From: Haloparvum alkalitolerans
GTDB lineage: Archaea > Halobacteriota > Halobacteria > Halobacteriales > Haloferacaceae
Direction: 5' to 3'
Assembly: GCF_050122995.1 (NCBI RefSeq)
Contig: NZ_JBNLIA010000003.1
Span: 310,001 to 374,000, forward strand
Length of the DNA stretch: 64,000 nt
Shown: piece after piece, positions 52,891-61,845 of the stretch
How the letters are laid out: every line of letters starts with the position of its first letter
Numbering within the stretch: the stretch's first letter is position 1
Program-made: the position numbers and the translations under genes
The notes under the pieces: generated by a model
The model's database searches: none
Told to the model about the DNA's origin: nothing
What the model saw: the letters and a program-made list of their open reading frames with translations, nothing else

Positions 52891-53434
52891 CGCTCCCTCC
52901 GTCCGTCCCGTCGGTTCCGGTCGTGTCGTTGCCCCCGGTCGTCCCGTCGCTCCCCCCCGCGCCCGCCCGGTCGTCGGTGACGTCCACGTTTACCGTGCGG
53001 TCGACGATGGTCCCGGTCAGTCGCCCGTCGGCCGAGAGGCGGTCCGCCTCGGCCGCCGCGTGGAGCCGCTCGGTCGAGACGTCCTCGCCGGTGGCGCGGA
53101 TCCCGAACGTGACGGTCTCGCCCGCGGGCACCGCGACGGGGTCGATGCTCCGGCCCGCGGTGCTGGCGACCACGTCCTCGCCGTCCGAGACCGGGAGCCA
53201 CGCCGCGTGGAACCGCATGTCCGCCTCGGTCGGGTTCGCGACGCGGAGCCGGACGGTGACGGCGTTGCCCTCCGCGGGATCGATCCCGACGACCTGTGCC
53301 TCGACCGACGTGGACGCCTCCATGTGGGCGGTGACGGCCGCGCTCGTCGACAGCGCGCCGCCGACGGCCAACGCGACCAGCAGCGCGAACGAGCCGACAA
53401 GCAGGAGGGACCGCGGCGAGGGGGACCGATCCAT
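52883..53434 (-). CDS. Membrane-anchored extracellular protein of unknown function
   Basis: The 183-residue protein has an uncleaved-signal-like N-terminal helix (SLLLVGSFALLVALAVGGAL). An extracellular beta-rich domain follows with TVRLRVANPTEADMRFHAAW and PVAVPAGETVTFGIRATG, reminiscent of LEA-like or Ig-type accessory domains. It ends in a Gly/Thr/Asp-rich tail. It begins 1 bp after the DppF stop, so it is an operon member. The role in peptide uptake is a guess from context. Confidence 0.72.
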   Translation of the reverse strand: MDRSPSPRSLLLVGSFALLVALAVGGALSTSAAVTAHMEASTSVEAQVVGIDPAEGNAVTVRLRVANPTEADMRFHAAWLPVSDGEDVVASTAGRSIDPVAVPAGETVTFGIRATGEDVSTERLHAAAEADRLSADGRLTGTIVDRTVNVDVTDDRAGAGGSDGTTGGNDTTGTDGTDGGSDA

Positions 53435-53435
53435 C

Positions 53436-54839
53436 TCAGTCGTCCGCGGGGGCGGACGCGGGTCCGTCCTCCGGCGGCCGACGGTCCCCCTCCGTGTAGA
53501 GGTGACACGCCGCCTCGACGCTTCGGCTGGCCGAGCGCAGGTCCGGTCGGTCCGTCTCGCACTGCGAGACGAACTCCGACCGGATCCGGTCGGCGGCCGC
53601 CTCGGCGTCGCCCGTCACCAGGTGGTCGGCCGTCTCCTCGATGGTCGCCATCGCGTCGTTGGGGATCTCCAGCGCGGAGACGTCGACGCCGCCCTCCCCC
53701 ATGCCGAGTTCCGACTCGTGTCTGTACTCCTCGGGGAGCTGGTCGAGCGTGAGCCCCTCGCTCAGCAGGCGGTCGCGGACGCGGTCGTCCGGTTCCGCCC
53801 CGGGGTCCACGTCGAGGTCTTCGACCGAGAGGCCGTTCAGCACGCGGCGCTTGAACGTGCTCACGCGACGGAAGGCGTTCTGGCTCCCCTGCCACCCTTC
53901 CGGGGGGATGATCTCCGCACAGCGGGTGTGGAACTTGCAGCCGCTCGGCGGGTTCCGGGGGCTCGGGATGTCGCCGGTGACGTTCGCTCGCTTGCGGTCG
54001 CGAGTCGGGTCCGCGACCGGCACCGCGTCGAACAGCGCCTCGCTGTAGGGGTGTTTCGGGTCGTCGACGATCTCGCCGGTCGGCCCGTACTCGATCATGT
54101 CCCCGAGGTACATGATCGCCGTCTTGTTGCACATGTACCGGATCAGCGAGAGGTCGTGGCTGATGAACAGGTACGTCAGCCCGTACTCGTCCTGCAGGTC
54201 CTTCATCAGGTTGAGCACGCCCGCGCGGATGGAGACGTCGAGCATCGACACCGGCTCGTCACAGACGACGAAGTCCGGATCCACCACCATCGCGCGCGCG
54301 ATGGCGACGCGCTGGCGCTCGCCCCCCGACAGCTCCTGCGGGAACGAGTCGAGGTAGGCGTCGCCCGGCGCGAGCCCGACGTCGTTGAGCGTCTCCACGA
54401 CGCGGTCGCGACGCTCCTGGTAGGAGTCGTACATCTCGTTGATCCGGAGCGGCTCCGAGACGGTGTCGTACACCGTCATCCGCGGGTTCAGGCTCTCGAA
54501 GGGGTCCTGGAAGATCATCTGGACCCGCTGGCGGAACTCCGTCTCCTCCTCGCGGGTCATGTCGGTCACGTCGAAGGTCGCGTCGTCGAAGTGGAAGCGG
54601 ATCGAGCCCTCGGTAGGGTCGTACAGCTTCACCAGCAGCTTGCCGAGCGTGGTCTTCCCGCAGCCGGACTCCCCGGCGACGCCCATCACGTCGCCGCGCT
54701 CGATGCCGAAGGAGGCGCCGTCGACCGCGCGGACCGGGTCCGTACCGGTGCCGAGCAACCGCTCGACGACGCCCTCGCTGGTGTCGAACCACTTCTTGAG
54801 TCCCTCTACCTCGACTAGTGGGTCGTCTGCTGTAGCCAT
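53436..54839 (-). CDS. dppF: Dipeptide/oligopeptide ABC transporter ATP-binding protein (DppF/OppF type)
   Basis: This is the second ATPase of the peptide importer. It has 467 residues from MATADDPLVEVEGLKKWFDT, with Walker A GESGCGKTT near 53-61, signature LSGGERQRVAIARA, Walker B FVVCDEPVSMLDVS and the oligopeptide C-terminal SGCKFHTRC. An extra C-terminal extension of about 130 residues, acidic and helical, makes it longer than usual OppF proteins. The ATG at 54839 has AGGAGG just upstream; the open frame continues into dppD, where the real gene is in another frame. Confidence 0.94.
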   Translation of the reverse strand: MATADDPLVEVEGLKKWFDTSEGVVERLLGTGTDPVRAVDGASFGIERGDVMGVAGESGCGKTTLGKLLVKLYDPTEGSIRFHFDDATFDVTDMTREEETEFRQRVQMIFQDPFESLNPRMTVYDTVSEPLRINEMYDSYQERRDRVVETLNDVGLAPGDAYLDSFPQELSGGERQRVAIARAMVVDPDFVVCDEPVSMLDVSIRAGVLNLMKDLQDEYGLTYLFISHDLSLIRYMCNKTAIMYLGDMIEYGPTGEIVDDPKHPYSEALFDAVPVADPTRDRKRANVTGDIPSPRNPPSGCKFHTRCAEIIPPEGWQGSQNAFRRVSTFKRRVLNGLSVEDLDVDPGAEPDDRVRDRLLSEGLTLDQLPEEYRHESELGMGEGGVDVSALEIPNDAMATIEETADHLVTGDAEAAADRIRSEFVSQCETDRPDLRSASRSVEAACHLYTEGDRRPPEDGPASAPADD

Positions 54840-55954
54840 GTTTCCTCCTTTGCGGCGTCTTCCTGCACCTGTTCGAGGTCGTCGAGCCGGTAACAGGCCG
54901 ACTCGTGAGCGACCTCGCCCGTCGCCTCCCCGAGCGCGCGGTCCACGTCGTACATCGGCGGGTGGGAGTCGCGACACTCCTCGACCGCGAACGGACAGCG
55001 GTCGACGAACCGACAGCCCGGGTCCGGGTCGCGCAGCGTCGGCGGCGTCCCCGGAATGGAGACGAGTTGCTCCTGGTCCTCCTCGACGGTCGGGAAGGAG
55101 TTGCGCAGCCCGAGCGTGTACGGGTTCGCGGTCCGCTCGAAGATGGACTCGGTCGTCCCCGACTCCATCATCTTCCCGCCGTACATGACGCCCATGCGGT
55201 CGCACGTCTCCGCCATCACGGAGATGTCGTGACTCACGATGAGCATCGCCACGTCGAACTCGTCCTGCAGGCCCTTGATCTCGTCGAGCACGCGGTCCTG
55301 GATGATCACGTCGAGCGCGGTCGTCGGCTCGTCGGCGATCAGCAGATCTGGACTGCACGCCATCGACATCGCGATGACCGCGCGCTGTTTCATGCCCCCG
55401 GAGAACTCGTGGGCGTAGTCGTCCGCGCGCTCGCGGTCGATCCCGACGCGTTCGAGCAGGTCGCGGGCGCGGCCGCGGGCCTCCTCGACGTCGGTTCCCG
55501 GCTCGTGGCGAGTGATCGCCTCGACGATCTGGTCGCCCACCTTGTAGACCGGGTTGAGCGCGTTCAGCGCGCTCTGCGGGATCAGCGCGACGTTCCGCCA
55601 GCGGACGTCGCGGATCTGCTCGAGGGAGAGCTCGGCGAGGTTGGTCATGCCGTCCTCGCGGACCGGGTACTGCGGATCGTCGACCACGTCGCGGCGCACC
55701 TCACCGCGCTCGTCGGTCCAGGCCGGCAGCGTGCCGTCGAACCAGATCTCGCCGCTCTCGACGTCGCCGTTCGAGTCGAGCAGCTGGATGATCGACTTCG
55801 CGAGCGTCGTCTTCCCGCAACCGGACTCGCCGACGAGCCCGAACGTCTCCCCGTGGTCGACGGTCATCGAGACGCCGTCGACCGGGTGGACGTCCGGCCC
55901 GTCCATGCGGTACCGTACGTTCAAGTCGTTGATTTCGAGTAGATGGTCAGCCAT
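54815..55954 (-). CDS. dppD: Dipeptide/oligopeptide ABC transporter ATP-binding protein (DppD/OppD type)
   Basis: This is the first ATPase of the peptide importer. The 379-residue protein has Walker A GESGCGKTT near 37-45, signature EFSGGMKQRAVIAMSMA, Walker B LLIADEPTTALDV and the DppD C-terminal domain with CRFVDRCPFAVEECRDSHPP, whose cysteines may bind an iron-sulfur cluster as proposed for this family. It overlaps dppF by 25 bp and follows dppC by 3 bp. Confidence 0.96.
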   Translation of the reverse strand: MADHLLEINDLNVRYRMDGPDVHPVDGVSMTVDHGETFGLVGESGCGKTTLAKSIIQLLDSNGDVESGEIWFDGTLPAWTDERGEVRRDVVDDPQYPVREDGMTNLAELSLEQIRDVRWRNVALIPQSALNALNPVYKVGDQIVEAITRHEPGTDVEEARGRARDLLERVGIDRERADDYAHEFSGGMKQRAVIAMSMACSPDLLIADEPTTALDVIIQDRVLDEIKGLQDEFDVAMLIVSHDISVMAETCDRMGVMYGGKMMESGTTESIFERTANPYTLGLRNSFPTVEEDQEQLVSIPGTPPTLRDPDPGCRFVDRCPFAVEECRDSHPPMYDVDRALGEATGEVAHESACYRLDDLEQVQEDAAKEETWLQQTTH

Positions 55955-55957
55955 ATG

Positions 55958-56908
55958 TCACCTCTGGGGGTTCGCCACGTCCTCCATCGAGAAGCCGATG
56001 AAGTAGAACGCGCCCGCGATCATCGTGATGGCGATGCCCGGCGGCAGCAGCCACCACCAGGCCTCGAACACGAAGCCGCGGTTCTGTATCTGTTCGAGCA
56101 TGATGCCCCACGAGTACGCCGTGAAGTCCGACAGGCCGAGGTACGCGAGCGACGCCTCCGCGAGGATGGCGCCGGCCGCGTCCTGCGCGAGGTAGACGAA
56201 CGTCAGCGGCAGGACGTTCGGCAGGATGTGTCTGAAGATGACGCGCGTGTCGGACGCGCCCGCGACCTTCGCGGACTCCACGTAGGAGCGCTCCTTCAGG
56301 CTCAGCGTCTCACCCCGGATGATGATGCAGTTGTTCACCCACGACTTCACGACGATGCCGAGGATGATGTTGGTCGTGCTCACGCCGCGGATCGCCACGA
56401 GGACGATCAGCAGCGGGAGGAACGGCAGGCCGTAGGTGATGTCCGCGAGCCGCTGGATCGACTCGTCGATCCACGTGTCGCCGTAGTAGCCCGAGATGAG
56501 CCCGAGCGGGACGCCGACGAGGCTGGACAGCAGTCCGGCCGCGAGCGCGATGTACATCGCGTTCTGGGCGGAGTAGACCAGCTCGGTCATCACGTCTTTC
56601 CCCTGGTCGGTCGTCCCCATCGGCGCGAAGAAGGGGTCACCGAACGCCGGCGGGTGCGGCAGCGAGTCGATCTGCTGTGGCGTCATGCGTCCCGGCTCGG
56701 TGCCGAGGTACGCCGTCCACTCGGTCGAGTGCGGGGCGAACCAGCCGGGCACGATCGCCCACAGGACGTACATCACGAGGATGAACAACCCGATCACGCC
56801 GAGTCGGTGCTGTGCGAATCGGCCCCAGACCCGCTTGTAGCGGTCGATCTTGGGGCCCCACTTCTCCTTGTACGCCTCCACGCGCGAGTTCGAAGATCCA
56901 GTAGCCAT
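55958..56908 (-). CDS. dppC: Dipeptide/oligopeptide ABC transporter permease (DppC type)
   Basis: The 316-residue permease has an N-terminal cytoplasmic helix, one membrane helix (HRLGVIGLFILVMYVLWAIV), a large extracellular loop (about 60-120), then five more helices. The EAA-type loop is YVESAKVAGASDTRVIFRHI. The ATG at 56908 is preferred because GGTGA sits six bases upstream; an alternative ATG at 56914 would overlap the dppB stop by 4 bp and add two residues. Confidence 0.95.
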   Translation of the reverse strand: MATGSSNSRVEAYKEKWGPKIDRYKRVWGRFAQHRLGVIGLFILVMYVLWAIVPGWFAPHSTEWTAYLGTEPGRMTPQQIDSLPHPPAFGDPFFAPMGTTDQGKDVMTELVYSAQNAMYIALAAGLLSSLVGVPLGLISGYYGDTWIDESIQRLADITYGLPFLPLLIVLVAIRGVSTTNIILGIVVKSWVNNCIIIRGETLSLKERSYVESAKVAGASDTRVIFRHILPNVLPLTFVYLAQDAAGAILAEASLAYLGLSDFTAYSWGIMLEQIQNRGFVFEAWWWLLPPGIAITMIAGAFYFIGFSMEDVANPQR

Positions 56909-56910
56909 GA

Positions 56911-57924
56911 TCATTCACCCCCCTCGAAGCTGATCCGGGGGTCGAGATAGGTGTACGCGATGTCCGTCAGCAGCCGCATCACGACGATGAGCACGCCCAG
57001 GATGAAGAAGACCGCCTGCGCGGTCGGGTAGTCGCGGCGGAGCACGGTGTCGACGATGAGCGCGCCCATCCCGGGCCACGAGAAGACGTACTCGATGATC
57101 ACCGCGCCGTCGATGATGAACGCGACGCCCACGATGGCCTGCGTCGCCACCGGGATCAGCGCGTTGCGGGCAGCGTGTTTGATCATTACCGTGCGCTCCG
57201 AGAGCCCCTTCGCCTTCGCGAGGTAGACGTAGTCGGAGTCGACGACCGTGTTCATCTGCGTCCGCATCACGAGCATCGCCCCCACCCATCCGACGGAGAT
57301 GATGCTGAAGAGCGGCAGGGCGATGTGGTGGAGCACGTCCACGATGGCGCGCCACCACGTCCACTGCTCGAACGGCGCAAGCAGGGAGGGATCGTCGGGG
57401 TACTGCGACATCATGTAGGAGCTGGGCAGCCAGCCGAGCTCGTAGTTGAACAGCCAGATGAGCAGCCACGCGATCCAGAAGGCGGGCATGGAGTACGCGA
57501 CGAGCCCGGCCGCGAAGACCGACTTGTCACGCTTGGTGCCGCGCCACCAGCCGAGGTACATCCCCACCAGCGGGCCGATGATGTACCCGAAGATGAACGA
57601 CGCCCCGAAGAGAACGAGCGTCCGCGGGAGCCGCCGCTCGATGAGCGACCACACCTCGGTCCCGTAGGTGGGCGACCAGCCGAACTGGCCGGTCTGGTAG
57701 TTCACCATGAACGAGAGGTACTGTCGCCACAACGGTTCGTTCAGGTCGTACTGTTCGATTATCGCCTGCCGTGCTTCGCGCGGCATATCCGGCGACACCA
57801 GCGCGTCCGCGAACGTCCCCGGCATGAGCCGCAACAGCAGGAAGGCAAGCGTCATGATCCCGAGAATAACGAAGTACGAGACGACCAATCGATACGCGAG
57901 GTATCGGAGACTAATTCTGGCCAT
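56911..57924 (-). CDS. dppB: Dipeptide/oligopeptide ABC transporter permease (DppB type)
   Basis: The 337-residue permease starts MARISLRYLAYRLVVSYFVI and contains six helices. The family sequence DYVYLAKAKGLSERTVMIKH (EAA loop) is followed by ALIPVATQAIVGVAFIIDGA and the C-terminal TDIAYTYLDPRISF. A promoter-like AT-rich stretch (CAAATAACC, AACTTAACCC) lies in the 113-bp gap after dppA, so the B-F genes may also have their own start. Confidence 0.96.
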   Translation of the reverse strand: MARISLRYLAYRLVVSYFVILGIMTLAFLLLRLMPGTFADALVSPDMPREARQAIIEQYDLNEPLWRQYLSFMVNYQTGQFGWSPTYGTEVWSLIERRLPRTLVLFGASFIFGYIIGPLVGMYLGWWRGTKRDKSVFAAGLVAYSMPAFWIAWLLIWLFNYELGWLPSSYMMSQYPDDPSLLAPFEQWTWWRAIVDVLHHIALPLFSIISVGWVGAMLVMRTQMNTVVDSDYVYLAKAKGLSERTVMIKHAARNALIPVATQAIVGVAFIIDGAVIIEYVFSWPGMGALIVDTVLRRDYPTAQAVFFILGVLIVVMRLLTDIAYTYLDPRISFEGGE

Positions 57925-58037
57925 TTGGGTCTGTGTAGGGTGTTGCTTGTGGTTATTTGTGTGAGGGTTAAGTTTTGCTCTTCTCCGTCCGAGGCGTTCC
58001 GGCGCGGAAAAGTGAAAACTCGGACAGGGACGGCGGG

Positions 58038-60101
58038 TTACTCGGCCTGGTGGATCTGCGAGAACTGGACGCTCACGTACGAGTCGCCCGGGCTCGGGAT
58101 CCCCGAAACGTAGCCCTCGAAGTCGGCCTCGTTGACCGGCCACTGCGGGATCTCGTGGCTGTTGATCTGCGAGGGCGCGTCCAGATAGATCTTCTCGACG
58201 ACCTGTCGCGCGACCGAGTTGCGCTCCTCCGTGTCCATCGTCTGGAGCGCCTCGTCGATGAGGTCGTCCGCGCCCGGCAGGCCCTCAGTGCCGTAGCCCA
58301 TCGCGTTGTTGGCGTCGGTTTCGCCGATCTCGTCCGGGCTGTGCGCCTGACTGCTGTGGAACAGCGCCTCGAGCGACGGCGCCGCGAACGGCGAGAGGTT
58401 GGTCCACGACATCGGGAACGCGCCGAAGTTGACGTTCGTGTACACCTCGGTGAGCATGGTGTTGAACGTCATCACGTTTCGCTCCACCGGGATGCCGAGG
58501 GCCTTCAGCTTGCTCACCCAATCCTCGAGCATCTGCGTGCCGAGCGGCGAGTCCTGCGGCGGGTACATCAGGATCTGAAGCGGCTGGCCGTTGATCTCGG
58601 TGATCGTCTCGCCGTTGACCCGGATCTCCTCCTCGACGCCCGGCTCGTCGGCGAGGATGTCGGACTCGACCGAGCCCCACGTGTACTCGTGACGGGCCTC
58701 CATGTCGTCCGTCGTGACGCCCGTCATCGAACCGGGGTAGTCGCGGCCGGGGATGACCTGATTGTCCCCCTCGGCAGCCTCACCCGTGATCGGGACGCCG
58801 CCGCGGAGGAAGTCCTTGATCGCGGCGTAGTCGGGGACGCCGGGCTGGTCCTCGAGGAAGTCGAACGCCTTCGAAGCCGGGTGCTCGTTGATCTCCGCGT
58901 CGATCTCCGTCTCGGGACGGACTGCGGTGTACCCCGGCGGCATCGTGAACGCACCGCGCTGGACCGTCCCGCGGTTCAGCTGGTCGATCCAGTAGATATG
59001 GTCGTACACCAGCCCGACGGCCTGCCGGAAGATCGTGTCGTCGAACGGCGTCGTCCGCATCTCGAAGGAGTAGTGCGCGTAACCGGTGTCGGAGCCGGTG
59101 ACGATGCGGGCCCCCTCCTTCTCCTCGACGTCCGGAATGTTCGCCGGCAGCACCGAGCCGTACAGCGCGTCGATGGCGTCCTCGGAGATGAACGCCTGCT
59201 GGAGCGCGTCGGAGGAGCCGTAGATGTTGAAGCGGACGTTGTCGAGGAACGGACCGCCCGCGCGGAGGTTCTCGTGCTCCTGGTACCACTCGAGGTCGTT
59301 GAGCGTGTAGTCGTCGCGGTACTCGATCTCGACGGACGTGTCGGGCTCGTAGCGGGTGAGCCGCCCCGGACCGAGACCGACCGGACCGAGGTACTCCTGG
59401 CCGTCGACCTCGTAGGTGTTCTCCTGCGGCTGGTACTCGGTGAAGTTCTCCGGGGAGACGTCGCTCCAGCGGTGCTCGGGGAGGAGCGGGAGCTGGAGCT
59501 GCTGGCTGTCGTAGGTCCCGACCGGGTTCGCGAGCTTGAGGTGGACGTCCCAGTCGTTGTCCGCCTCCTCGACGGTCTCGACGGGCGCGATCGTCGAGGC
59601 GTAGCGGCCGGGGTTCGCCTCCATGATGAAGTTGTACGTGAAGAGCACGTCGTCGACGGTGAACTCCTCACCGTCGCTCCAGGTGATCCCTTCCCGGATG
59701 TTGAAGTAGACGTCCGGCTCGCCGCTGTCGACGTTCTCCACCGTCCAGTCGGTGTACGCGCTCGGGTGGACGTCGAACGTGACGGGGTCGAGCGCCGTCC
59801 CGTAGCCCATGATCTCGCTGAGCACGGTCCACGAGTACGAGGAGGACGTCGCCATCGGGTTGACGCCCTCCGGCGGGTTGCTCATCCCGAAGCGGAAGGA
59901 GCCGCCCTCCGGGACGTCCCCTTCGCCGACCTCCTCGGGCGTGGACTCGGTTATCTCCTCGGTCCCCTGCGGTTCGGTTTCGGTCCCTTCCCCGCCTTCG
60001 TCGCCGGTACACCCGGCGAGCGAGACGGCGACCGCGCCGGCGCCGGCCTTGAGGAACGGACGTCGCTTGCTACTGGTGGCAGTGGTGTCATCGTCTGACA
60101 T
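58038..60101 (-). CDS. dppA: Dipeptide/oligopeptide ABC transporter substrate-binding lipoprotein
   Basis: This family 5 (DppA/OppA-like) extracellular binding protein is a 687-residue precursor. It has a Tat-type signal KRRPFLKAGAGAVAVSLAGC with lipobox Cys31, then an acidic/Thr linker. Family blocks are DEFTVDDVLFTYNF-like EEFTVDDVLFTYNFIMEANP and RQAVGLVYDHIYWIDQLNRG. It is the first gene of the operon. A TATA-like GTACTTAGTT about 28 bp before the ATG suggests a short-leader or leaderless message. The ligand (peptide versus sugar oligomer or nickel) is not certain. Confidence 0.93.
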   Translation of the reverse strand: MSDDDTTATSSKRRPFLKAGAGAVAVSLAGCTGDEGGEGTETEPQGTEEITESTPEEVGEGDVPEGGSFRFGMSNPPEGVNPMATSSSYSWTVLSEIMGYGTALDPVTFDVHPSAYTDWTVENVDSGEPDVYFNIREGITWSDGEEFTVDDVLFTYNFIMEANPGRYASTIAPVETVEEADNDWDVHLKLANPVGTYDSQQLQLPLLPEHRWSDVSPENFTEYQPQENTYEVDGQEYLGPVGLGPGRLTRYEPDTSVEIEYRDDYTLNDLEWYQEHENLRAGGPFLDNVRFNIYGSSDALQQAFISEDAIDALYGSVLPANIPDVEEKEGARIVTGSDTGYAHYSFEMRTTPFDDTIFRQAVGLVYDHIYWIDQLNRGTVQRGAFTMPPGYTAVRPETEIDAEINEHPASKAFDFLEDQPGVPDYAAIKDFLRGGVPITGEAAEGDNQVIPGRDYPGSMTGVTTDDMEARHEYTWGSVESDILADEPGVEEEIRVNGETITEINGQPLQILMYPPQDSPLGTQMLEDWVSKLKALGIPVERNVMTFNTMLTEVYTNVNFGAFPMSWTNLSPFAAPSLEALFHSSQAHSPDEIGETDANNAMGYGTEGLPGADDLIDEALQTMDTEERNSVARQVVEKIYLDAPSQINSHEIPQWPVNEADFEGYVSGIPSPGDSYVSVQFSQIHQAE

Positions 60102-60228
60102 GCCTTGCCTTTCGCTGTAATTCTGGAACTAAGTACCTTTCGATGATACCCCGGACCCGGGATTGTTTCTTTTCGGTTGTTTTTGAATAAAGACGTGTGA
60201 ACTGCCGGATCGTCACCGAATTCGCCGA

Positions 60229-60516
60229 TTAGCTGTCGAATGCTTCCTCGCTGTTTCTCGCGCGCACGCCGAAGTAGAGCGCGAACGCCAGCCCGGTGAC
60301 GAGGAGGCTCGCGTACAACTGCGGCGTCATCGCTCCTTCCGGACCGTTCTGATGAGTCCAGACGACCCCGAGCCCGGCCCAGCCCGCTGCGGCCGCGAAA
60401 CTGATGGTCAACAGCCACGCGGCGAGGGTACCGTTCCCCCGGCGCGAGACGACCATCGAGACCGTCATGAGTACTACGACGATCACCGCGAGTACCCCTC
60501 GAGTCGTCATGTCCAT
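60229..60516 (-). CDS. Small membrane protein of unknown function
   Basis: The protein is 95 residues from MDMTTRGVLAVIVVVLMTVS, with three hydrophobic helices: VLAVIVVVLMTVSMVV, AAWLLTISFAAAAGWAGLGV and LYASLLVTGLAFALYFGV. No family was recognised. A second ATG two codons later is equally possible. It and the next gene leftwards on the same strand form a cluster of small membrane proteins upstream of dppA. Confidence 0.65.
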   Translation of the reverse strand: MDMTTRGVLAVIVVVLMTVSMVVSRRGNGTLAAWLLTISFAAAAGWAGLGVVWTHQNGPEGAMTPQLYASLLVTGLAFALYFGVRARNSEEAFDS

Positions 60517-60562
60517 AGCCGAGACTCGAGGTGCGCGACGCAAAAACCGTCGGATCGAACCG

Positions 60563-60772
60563 TCACTCCGGGTCCCAGACCGCCGGTGCGACGCCGAGCA
60601 GCCGAGTCACCGTCGGGTATCCCAACGCGACGACGACCACGAGAAGCACCGACTCGAGGAAGCTCGGATCGCCGTGCACGCTTCGCACGACCGCCAACAG
60701 GCCGTACATGACGACGAACATGACGGCCCAGTGCGGAGCGAGCTGTCGGACCTTCTCCGAGGTCGAAACCAT
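60563..60772 (-). CDS. Small membrane protein of unknown function
   Basis: The protein is 69 residues from MVSTSEKVRQLAPHWAVMFV, with two hydrophobic helices (about 14-31 and 38-57). The ATG at 60772 was chosen because the open frame above it holds only eight non-conserved codons. The function is unknown. It may be paired with the gene at 60229-60516. Confidence 0.6.
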   Translation of the reverse strand: MVSTSEKVRQLAPHWAVMFVVMYGLLAVVRSVHGDPSFLESVLLVVVVALGYPTVTRLLGVAPAVWDPE

Positions 60773-60830
60773 ACGGTCCCGTAGTCCGGAGACCAAATGG
60801 GACTGTCGGTCGAGAAAACGGACCGGGCGC

Positions 60831-61676
60831 TCAGTAGCGCGACGGAACGAACGCCAGGCCGACCAGCAGCAGCGACGCGACGCCGTTGGCGATGATCACG
60901 CGCCAGAGCGCGTCCGTGGTCTCACCGAACTCGCTGATCTCCGCGAGCTGCGCTTGGTACGCCGCCTGATCGCTCGTGAGGACGACCTCTTCACCGGAGG
61001 TGAAGTAGGCCAGATACGTGGTGTCGCCAACCGTCACGTTCTCCTCGTGCCCGAAGCCGGCCGACCGCGTCACCGTCGCCTCCCAGGTCAGCGTCGCGGC
61101 GTCCGCGGAAACCGCATCGACCGTCGCCTCGTGACCGTCGTACTCGAGCGTGTCGCCCGTCGCGAACTCACGTTCCTCGGGGTCCGGGAAGTACTCGTCC
61201 GCGGGAACCAGCGTGGCCTCACCGTCCTCCTCGACGATGACGTACTCCTCCCCGTCGCGCTGGACCGTCTCGTTGTCGGCGTCCTCGTCCGACTCCAAGA
61301 TCGCCTGCCGGTCGATCTCCTCGCGGAGCGTGAACGTGTCGGGGTCGTCCCCCTCGATGACCACAGTCCACTCCGCGCCGTCGTACGTCACCGTGCTGCC
61401 GTTCGCCCAGTCCGCGGACTGGTCCGCCGTCTCGTTCCACTCGATCGTTCCGGAGTACGACACGGTTACCGCGCCGTGGTCCTCCTCCTCGCTCCGGGAC
61501 ACTTCCGTTACTGTGTAGGTCACGCCGTTCTCCTCAAACTGCTCCCCCGCTGAGAGCCGATGGTCGGGGTCCTCGAAGGACACCTCCGGCGCGTCCGCGG
61601 TGGCGACGAGAGCACCCGCTGCGGCGCCGACGAGAACGAAGAGCGCGACGTAGACGGCTACAGCGCGTCGTTGCAT
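60831..61676 (-). CDS. Membrane-anchored extracellular protein of unknown function
   Basis: The 281-residue protein has an N-terminal helix (VAVYVALFVLVGAAAGALVA) and a C-terminal helix (VIIANGVASLLLVGLAFV). The very acidic extracytoplasmic middle part is rich in beta strands and Glu/Asp, with N-glycosylation-type sites such as NGS and NVT. No known domain was recognised. The ATG at 61676 gives the signal-anchor directly at the N-terminus; the longer frame extends into AT-rich non-coding DNA. Confidence 0.75.
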   Translation of the reverse strand: MQRRAVAVYVALFVLVGAAAGALVATADAPEVSFEDPDHRLSAGEQFEENGVTYTVTEVSRSEEEDHGAVTVSYSGTIEWNETADQSADWANGSTVTYDGAEWTVVIEGDDPDTFTLREEIDRQAILESDEDADNETVQRDGEEYVIVEEDGEATLVPADEYFPDPEEREFATGDTLEYDGHEATVDAVSADAATLTWEATVTRSAGFGHEENVTVGDTTYLAYFTSGEEVVLTSDQAAYQAQLAEISEFGETTDALWRVIIANGVASLLLVGLAFVPSRY

Positions 61677-61819
61677 GATTCGAGCATGGGCCACCCCGCG
61701 TATAACAATTACTTTCCCTCCCCGGTTTTGGGAACCCCCGTTCGGGCACGCATCGACCGCGCAGAACACGACCGAAAACGAAAGCCAAGGGCCGGCTATG
61801 TGGCTAAGGGTTAAAGCCC

Positions 61820-61835
61820 AAGAATATAAAATTGA
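61820..61835 (+). promoter_or_regulatory. Candidate promoter of the recombinase gene
   Basis: AAGAATATAAAATTGATAAA, immediately before the recombinase ATG, is the strongest TATA-like stretch in the window. Its distance of about 18 bp is short for a leaderless start, so the GGTTAAAG at 61809 may be the real core element. Confidence 0.35.
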
Positions 61836-61845
61836 TAAATAGAGC

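Noticed and set aside
61690..61845. tRNA or tRNA-derived attachment site before the recombinase (GGGCCGGC...AAAGCCC)
   Set aside because: The ends look tRNA-like, but no anticodon arm or T loop can be formed, and no matching tRNA 3' end is in the window.
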